NCBI GenBank assembly: GCA_903909435.1
Contig: CAIVVT010000100.1
Location: forward strand, 1 to 35,792
Source of the DNA: an uncultured Acidobacteriia bacterium
GTDB lineage: Bacteria > Acidobacteriota > Terriglobia > Bryobacterales > Bryobacteraceae
Direction of reading: 5' to 3'
Length of the DNA stretch: 35,792 nucleotides
Part shown: piece by piece, positions 31,162 through 35,792 of the stretch
How the letters are laid out: each line of letters starts with the position of its first letter
Position numbering within the stretch: the stretch's first letter is position 1
Notes under the pieces: model-generated
Told to the model about the DNA's origin: nothing
The model's input: the letters and a program-made list of their open reading frames with translations, nothing else
The model's database searches: none
Made by a program: the position numbers and the translations under genes

Positions 31162-31789
31162 ATACCTGTTGCAGGGTTACTTGCCCCGTCTCCCCGTCAA
31201 TCACCCTCGAACGCGTGCTGCCGTCAAAATCCGTCTCGGTGCGGGAGACATTCGCGACGGGCAACAATACCTGCATGCCGAGGTCGCCCGCTGCCGGCCC
31301 CTGCGTGGGCAACTCCCAGGCAGGCACGGAGGCCACGGGCAAAGAACTGCCCCCCGGGGTGCGCAGCCACCAGCCGGCGGTCAAGACGAACACCAGCGCA
31401 CCGCACACGACGGCCCACCGCCACGGTGGGTAGGGCGCTGGCGAGGGCAAATCATCTGCGTCCTCTTCCACTGCGGCGTCGGACGGAGCCAAGCCAGGTG
31501 CCAGAGAACCGACGGTCAACCCCAGGCGTATGTTGGCGCGCAATTCAGCTTCCAGATCGTCCCAGGCCGAAGCTTCCGCGCCAGGCTGCCCAACCGTCGG
31601 CTGGCGCAATTCGGCAGCGGTGACGTCGCCCAGTTCGATCCGGTCGGCGCGGAAGAGCTCAAACTGACGTTTGCAGCGGGAGCACAGAAGCAGGTGCAAG
31701 CGGGTAGAAAAGGACTCCTGCCAAGCCAGTTCGCCGCCAGCCAGCAGGGCGATGGCCGACTGTTCGGGATGATGCGCGTGCGGGTTCAT
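31151..31789 (-). CDS. membrane anti-sigma factor with zinc-type HxxxCxxC motif
   Basis: A 212-residue protein. The N-terminal cytoplasmic part has His32-x3-Cys36-x2-Cys39 (RLHLLLCSRC), the ZAS motif that binds ECF sigma factors. An acidic linker leads to one membrane helix (about residues 125-142, WAVVCGALVFVLTAGWWL) and a roughly 70-residue periplasmic tail. The gene overlaps the sigma gene by ATGA, the standard arrangement for a cognate pair, and overlaps the following exported protein gene by 11 bases. It should hold the sigma factor at the membrane until an envelope signal releases it. Confidence 0.85.
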   Translation of the reverse strand: MNPHAHHPEQSAIALLAGGELAWQESFSTRLHLLLCSRCKRQFELFRADRIELGDVTAAELRQPTVGQPGAEASAWDDLEAELRANIRLGLTVGSLAPGLAPSDAAVEEDADDLPSPAPYPPWRWAVVCGALVFVLTAGWWLRTPGGSSLPVASVPAWELPTQGPAAGDLGMQVLLPVANVSRTETDFDGSTRSRVIDGETGQVTLQQVYVE

Positions 31790-32379
31790 GCGCGCCTCCC
31801 TTCCAGGTACTTCCTGAACTTCACCCTCGCGTTCGCTATGTGGGAGCGCACGGTAGCTTTACCGCAATTCAAGATCAGCGCAACCTCTTCGGCTGGCATG
31901 TCCTCGACGTCGCGCAATACCAGCGCGATGCGTTCCCGCTCGGTCAACCGGTCGAGTCCGGCTTGCAGCAACCGGCTGCGCTCCGAGCGCAGGACTCGCT
32001 GCTCAGGATTCAATTCCGCGGGAGTGCTGAGTGGATCGGCCAGATCGTCAATCGACGAGAGAGCCATGCGGCCGTGCCGGCGGAGGTGGTCGATGGCGGT
32101 ATTTGAGGCGATGCGGGACAGCCAGTGACCCGCCTTGTCGAGGTCGCGGAGCTGGTCGCGGCGCTGCAGCGCCTTGATGAATGTCTCTTGAGCCAGATCC
32201 TGGGCGTCCTCGACGTTGCCGACGATCCGGTAGATCAGCAGAAAGATGCGCCGCAGGTGTTCTTTGAGGAAGGCTTCTTCAGCTTGCCCCCAGGCGGGAG
32301 CGAGATCGCCTGCCTGCAATTCGAGCGGATCGTCCATTGGGGCCAATTCCACCGTTCCTAGTATGCGGCTGGAGATCAT
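31786..32379 (-). CDS. ECF-type RNA polymerase sigma factor
   Basis: A 197-residue sigma factor of the RpoE class. Region 2 is seen in YRIVGNVEDAQDLAQETFIK and GHWLSRIASNTAIDHLRR, region 4 in LTERERIALVLRDVEDMPAEE and CGKATVRSHIANARVKFRKY. It directs transcription of an envelope-type regulon under its anti-sigma partner. ATG 32379 gives the full frame but its purine run is very close to the start; ATG 32337 (MDDPLEL) with GGTGGA upstream is an equally possible start. The 140-base gap to the divergent aminotransferase gene holds an AT-rich stretch (about 32445-32460) but no ECF -35 GGAAC could be found. Confidence 0.93.
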   Translation of the reverse strand: MISSRILGTVELAPMDDPLELQAGDLAPAWGQAEEAFLKEHLRRIFLLIYRIVGNVEDAQDLAQETFIKALQRRDQLRDLDKAGHWLSRIASNTAIDHLRRHGRMALSSIDDLADPLSTPAELNPEQRVLRSERSRLLQAGLDRLTERERIALVLRDVEDMPAEEVALILNCGKATVRSHIANARVKFRKYLEGRRA

Positions 32380-32519
32380 CTTCCTCTAAGATCCAGACGC
32401 AGGGCGCTCGCCGAACGTGCAAGGCCACGCAAGGGGAGCTATGGTCAAATTGTATTCTTATTGGCTCCCGCTGAACCCATGAAGCTTCAGCTGGAAGGGC
32501 GTTGAAAGGATTCATAGGT

Positions 32520-33680
32520 ATGCAACTCGCATCCGCCATGTCGCGAATAGGCACCGAGACCGCCTTCGAGGTTCTCGTGCGGTCAAAGGCGCTGGAAGCG
32601 CAGGGCCGTAGCATCATCCATCTGGAGATTGGTGAGCCGGATTTCAAGACCCCGCAGCACATCGTCGATGCGGCCAAACAGGCGCTGGACGAAGGCTGGA
32701 CGCACTATGGGCCCTCGCAGGGACTGCCCGAACTGCGAGCGGCCATCGCGGAGTACGTCTCGGCCAGCCGTGGAATCCCCGTCGAGCCTGACAATGTGTG
32801 CGTGGTACCGGGCGGCAAGCCCATTATTTTTTTCCCGATGCTGGCCTTGCTCGAGCCTGGGGACGAGGTGATTTATCCCAACCCGGCATTCCCGATCTAT
32901 GAATCCATGATCAAGTTTTGCGGCGCGACTCCCGTGCCGATGCCGCTGCTTGAAGAGCGGGGCTTCAGTTTCGATCTCAATCTGTTCAAGGACAAGCTCT
33001 CCGCCAACACCAAGATGGTCGTCCTCAATTCACCGGCCAACCCGACCGGAGGCGTGATTCCGGCGGAGGACATCCGCGAGATCGCCGCACTGTTGCGTGA
33101 GCGGGACGTGATCGTGCTCTCCGACGAGATTTACTCCCGCATGAGCTACGGCGAGAAGCCGGTCTCCATAGCGACTTTGCCCGGAATGCAGGAGAAGACG
33201 ATCATCCTGGACGGCTTTTCCAAGACTTACGCCATGACTGGCTGGCGCATGGGCTATGGCGTCGTGCCCAAATTCCTGGTGAACCCGATCAACACGTTAA
33301 TGGTGAATTCGAACTCCTGTACAGCCAGCTTCACCCAGCGGGCGGGGATTGCGGCACTGCGCGGGCCGCAGGAGCCGGCGGAGGCGATGATCGCGGAATT
33401 CCGGCGCCGCCGCGACGCTTTTGTGGCCGCACTCAACGAGGTTCCAGGCTTTCGCTGCGCGGTTCCAGAGGGTGCCTTCTACGCATTTCCCAACATCGAG
33501 GGGACGGGGTGGAAGTCGAAACCGCTGGCGGATGCGCTGCTCGAGCAGGCCGGGGTCGCCTGCCTGAGCGGGACGGCGTTTGGAGCGTATGGAGAGGGGT
33601 ACATCCGCTTCAGCTACGCGAATTCGATGGACAACCTGATGGAAGCGGTGAGGCGGGTTGGGGCATTTCTGCGCAAGTAA
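32520..33680 (+). CDS. class I/II PLP-dependent aminotransferase
   Basis: A 386-residue fold type I aminotransferase. HLEIGEPDFKTP and HYGPSQGLPELR begin the family pattern, VVLNSPANPTGG binds the substrate carboxylate, VIVLSDEIYSRMSY carries the PLP-contacting Asp and Tyr, and LDGFSKTYAMTGWRMGY holds the PLP lysine, Lys235; the C-terminal YIRFSYANS has the carboxylate-binding Arg. Likely aspartate, alanine or aromatic aminotransferase; aromatic use would fit the tyrA/aroQ genes 12 kb upstream but that is speculation. ATG 32520 is chosen because AAAGGA lies 9 bases before it; TTG 32502 is the longer alternative. Confidence 0.93.
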   Translation: MQLASAMSRIGTETAFEVLVRSKALEAQGRSIIHLEIGEPDFKTPQHIVDAAKQALDEGWTHYGPSQGLPELRAAIAEYVSASRGIPVEPDNVCVVPGGKPIIFFPMLALLEPGDEVIYPNPAFPIYESMIKFCGATPVPMPLLEERGFSFDLNLFKDKLSANTKMVVLNSPANPTGGVIPAEDIREIAALLRERDVIVLSDEIYSRMSYGEKPVSIATLPGMQEKTIILDGFSKTYAMTGWRMGYGVVPKFLVNPINTLMVNSNSCTASFTQRAGIAALRGPQEPAEAMIAEFRRRRDAFVAALNEVPGFRCAVPEGAFYAFPNIEGTGWKSKPLADALLEQAGVACLSGTAFGAYGEGYIRFSYANSMDNLMEAVRRVGAFLRK

Positions 33681-33749
33681 CACCCGCTTGTTTCCAGCTG
33701 AGTCTGTCGATATGATCTGAGGCGAGTTCTGTGTACTAAGAAACCGGCG

Positions 33750-33786
33750 TGAGAACTATCGAATCGCTAGCGGGCGGCAGTTCTCA
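33750..33786. repeat. inverted repeat after the aminotransferase gene
   Basis: TGAGAACT 33750-33757 pairs with AGTTCTCA 33779-33786; the loop contains the self-complementary CGCTAGCG (33765-33772). It may be part of a terminator or of upstream control for the LuxR gene. The remainder of this 262-base gap contains the operator-like dyad listed next. Confidence 0.45.
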
Positions 33787-33813
33787 GACCTAGCTCAAAT
33801 TAATAGTGGCATT

Positions 33814-33864
33814 TACCCCATCTGGGGGTAGACTTTTCGGACTCCGGTTTAGCATTCTTATACT
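33814..33864 (+). promoter_or_regulatory. operator-like dyad and promoter upstream of the LuxR-type gene
   Basis: TACCCC 33814-33819 and GGGGTA 33825-33830 form a dyad around ATCTG. A -10-like TATACT stands at 33859-33864, which puts the dyad centre about 49 bases before the likely transcription start, a position usual for activator sites. The regulator gene begins 79 bases after the -10 box, so self-control is possible. Confidence 0.4.
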
Positions 33865-33942
33865 CGACTGGCTTGGGACTCGGCTTGCCCGTACCCAAAG
33901 CGAGCAGATTCTCAAGCATTCAGCGGCGGGGAAATACAGACG

Positions 33943-34533
33943 ATGTTGTTCGATCTGAAGCCGGGCCGAGTGGCATTAGTGTTTGTTGACGAGGTGGGTG
34001 TGATCACGGGGTCCGTACCGGGCGCGATGGAACTGCTTGCGCCGTTTCCTGGCCTGCCAGCCTTCCTGGGCGCGTGGTCAAAGGAATGGGGCACCGGAGC
34101 AGGCGAGTCCTTGCTTCAGGCGCGCGAGATTCCGGGCGAGGGCGAGCGAAGCGGGATCCGGCTGGAAGCTGCCCGAATCGTCCCCTCTAAATACACACCT
34201 TCAGGCCCTAATATCCACGGTCCCCACCGGCTACTGGTCTGTATTCGCTTTCCAGAGGAACACTCTTCGCGGCTTACTAAGTACCGCGATCGATTTGGTT
34301 TTACCAGAGCGGAATGCCGGGTTGCGTCTGACGCGGCGGAAGGTCTCGCACCCGCCGAAATTGCCAGGCGTCTGGGACTGAGCGTCCAAACGGTGCGCAG
34401 CCATCTGAAGCGCATCTTCATGAAGGCTGGCGTTCACTCCCAGGGTGGGCTGGTAAAGGCGTTGCTGGACGACAACCACAACGGTCACGGCGTGCGCAGG
34501 CCCGGCTCAAGCATGGCGAGCCTCAAACCGTAG
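33943..34533 (+). CDS. LuxR-type (GerE) HTH transcription regulator
   Basis: A 196-residue regulator. Residues about 118-175 are a GerE/LuxR helix-turn-helix: FTRAECRVASDAAEGLAPAE, EIARRLGLSVQTVRSHLKRIF and AGVHSQGGLVKALL. The N-terminal half (LFDLKPGRVALVFVDEVGVI and VRIVPSKY-like strands) is not a receiver domain, as it lacks the phosphorylated Asp and the lysine; it may be a PAS-like sensor. The C-terminal tail is short and basic. Its last 27 bases overlap, tail to tail, the end of the opposite-strand NfrB-like gene. Confidence 0.86.
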   Translation: MLFDLKPGRVALVFVDEVGVITGSVPGAMELLAPFPGLPAFLGAWSKEWGTGAGESLLQAREIPGEGERSGIRLEAARIVPSKYTPSGPNIHGPHRLLVCIRFPEEHSSRLTKYRDRFGFTRAECRVASDAAEGLAPAEIARRLGLSVQTVRSHLKRIFMKAGVHSQGGLVKALLDDNHNGHGVRRPGSSMASLKP

Positions 34534-35792
34534 GCCTTCGTACTCGCGGTTTGAAATCAAATAGAACCGAATCTCAAGCCGGGTGAAAAGGCGCAAGCCG
34601 ATCATCAACTCGTCCGTTGGAGCCGCCGTACCGGCGACGTGCAGCGTGCCCTCGGCGATGCGGAACGGGACCACGCGCCAGGCGTTAGCAGCGCCCAATG
34701 GAATAGACCGGCGCACCCGCGGCGGGATCTCCGCGGAATCCAACTGCGCCCGGGGCAGGCTGTGCTGCAGACACAGGGCGGTCATCAGGTGGTCTTCGCC
34801 AATCAGCCCCTGGTCCACCAGAAAGTCCCCCGCGGATGAGGTCTCCGGGCAACGGCAGAGCGCACTTTCAAAGAACACGGCGGGCCCAAACTCAAGGAAT
34901 TCCAGCACCTCGGGCAGCGTTTTCTTATGTGCTAACAGAGTTCCACGGCTGGGATAGGCGTGGCTGGTCTTAGCCCAGGCGAGTCCCTGGCCTTGGAGTT
35001 TGGCCTTCATCCAGGAGTGGCAAGCGCGCAATGAGGCGCCCGCGTTCACGAAATTGCCCCAGAAGAAGCGCATTGGAACCAATAGGGCGAACAGCCAGCC
35101 ATAGAGCCGCGCTGATACCACAGTACGAACAGCCAGTCGCAGAATTAGCAGCGCGAAGTTGACGCCGACCACGGTAGCCAGCCAGGGGGTGACGTGGAAA
35201 GCCGTATCGACGACCCGGAGGGAGCCCCGGAAAAAGTGTGGAACCCAACTCAATGCGCCGGCCGCCAGCAGCAGGTTGCAGAGGACGCTGAGCGGGTTGC
35301 CCCACAGTCCCTTGCGATCGCGCCACAGGAACCAGCGCATGGCCAGGCTCCCGCTCCAGCCGTGGCGCTCCCAGCCCTGCAACGCATTACCCGCAATCCA
35401 ACGGGAGCGCTGGCGCACGGCGTCTTTCCAGCGCCTGGGAAAGAACTCGCGCGTGGCAATCCACCCGTTCCGGTCAAATAGAAGCGGCAAAAACAGCTGC
35501 TTCAGCCCCAGGCGAAACAGCCGCAAGCCCAGGTCGTAATCCTCAGTCAGGCTGGCCGGGTCGAACACATCGCCATCACGATCCTCCAGCAGCCGCAGCG
35601 CATCGCGCCGGAGTGCGGTACCCACCCCGCAACCCGGGACAAACGCGCCCGCCAAGTGCCGCGTAACCAGATCCTTGCTCTGGCTCTCCGCGAAGTCGTC
35701 GCAATAGACACCATGGGTGAATTCCCATGCCGGCGTCGGGAGAGGTAGAACGGGCAATTGAAGAAAGCAAGCTTCGTCGATGCGCGAGTTAA
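34507..35792 (-). CDS. NfrB-like family 2 glycosyltransferase with GSPII_E_N/MshEN-type domain (5' end outside window)
   Basis: The frame is open to the window edge, so the start is missing; 428 residues are visible. FTHGVYCDDFAESQSKDL and TEDYDLGLRLFRLG (the ED motif) then QRSRWIAGNALQGW (QxxRW) mark the C-terminal half of a processive GT2 enzyme. Several membrane helices follow (for example PLSVLCNLLLAAGALSWVP). The last 120 residues, from AGDFLVDQGLIGEDHLMTAL, resemble the GSPII_E_N / MshEN domain that binds cyclic di-GMP in relatives, though the first RLG of its motif reads SAG. Related NfrB proteins make a surface polysaccharide that serves as phage N4 receptor. It should add sugars to an exported polymer at the inner membrane. 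Confidence 0.88.
   Translation of the reverse strand, partial: NSRIDEACFLQLPVLPLPTPAWEFTHGVYCDDFAESQSKDLVTRHLAGAFVPGCGVGTALRRDALRLLEDRDGDVFDPASLTEDYDLGLRLFRLGLKQLFLPLLFDRNGWIATREFFPRRWKDAVRQRSRWIAGNALQGWERHGWSGSLAMRWFLWRDRKGLWGNPLSVLCNLLLAAGALSWVPHFFRGSLRVVDTAFHVTPWLATVVGVNFALLILRLAVRTVVSARLYGWLFALLVPMRFFWGNFVNAGASLRACHSWMKAKLQGQGLAWAKTSHAYPSRGTLLAHKKTLPEVLEFLEFGPAVFFESALCRCPETSSAGDFLVDQGLIGEDHLMTALCLQHSLPRAQLDSAEIPPRVRRSIPLGAANAWRVVPFRIAEGTLHVAGTAAPTDELMIGLRLFTRLEIRFYLISNREYEGLRFEARHA

Noticed and set aside
30061-31623. A 520-codon plus-strand frame opposite the exported protein and anti-sigma genes
   Set aside because: Antisense to genes supported by a signal peptide, a ZAS motif and tight overlaps; its own translation shows no domain.
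32380-32519. Autoregulatory ECF promoter upstream of the sigma gene
   Set aside because: No GGAAC-type -35 with a suitable -10 could be found on the minus strand; only an AT-rich stretch is visible.

Overview
The window is a GC-rich chromosomal stretch with no phage, plasmid, insertion sequence or CRISPR array. Gene content (many secreted or Tat-exported glycosidase-like proteins, DUF4838, DUF362, a YIP1 protein, several small overlapping operons, scattered complex I genes) and GC-rich palindromes between genes suggest a heterotrophic soil-type Acidobacteriota of the Solibacter/Bryobacter kind. This lineage call is an inference from gene style, not from a marker gene.

Layout. 1-9.4 kb: tRNA-Val(GAC); an exported glycosidase-like protein; a STAS protein, CoA-disulfide-reductase-like flavoprotein and thioredoxin-fold protein; a stand-alone nuoI; a DUF1493 protein; a divergent acetate kinase with a TPR-type exported protein; and a ureide-permease-like transporter. 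9.4-15.2 kb: an AlaX-type tRNA-editing protein, a stand-alone nuoA, an ABC-2 exporter permease without its ATPase, a sulfatase-fold protein that has lost its catalytic residues, and an ACS-type MFS transporter. 15.3-21.1 kb: a tightly coupled aromatic amino acid operon, trpC-trpF-trpB-trpA-aroQ-(DAHP-synthase-like)-tyrA. 21.3-29 kb: carbohydrate and exported-protein genes (GH51 arabinofuranosidase, an unknown protein, DUF362, a DUF4097-type repeat protein, a DUF4838 protein). 29.1-32.4 kb: a YIP1 membrane protein and an ECF sigma / anti-sigma / exported protein operon. 32.5-35.8 kb: a class I aminotransferase, a LuxR-type regulator, and the 3' part of an NfrB-like glycosyltransferase that runs off the window.

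Most unusual points. (1) The DAHP-synthase-like protein in the aromatic operon aligns closely with the Thermotoga-type enzyme, but all four metal-ligand positions are changed (C102S, H272R, E298D, D309E), and its gene is translationally coupled to chorismate mutase. It may be a regulatory pseudoenzyme or an enzyme with altered chemistry. (2) The sulfatase-fold protein has lost the FGly-motif Arg and the catalytic Lys/His and metal Asp/Asn/His positions while remaining a full-length exported ORF. (3) Intergenic spaces repeatedly hold nested GC-rich hairpins whose stems differ while the short loop words (TTGGYAA-like, CTGAAG, CTGGAG) recur. (4) A separate pair of AT-rich palindromes with the same CCGTAA-N4-TTACGG core lies between nuoA and the AlaX gene. 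No gap between genes exceeds 300 bases.
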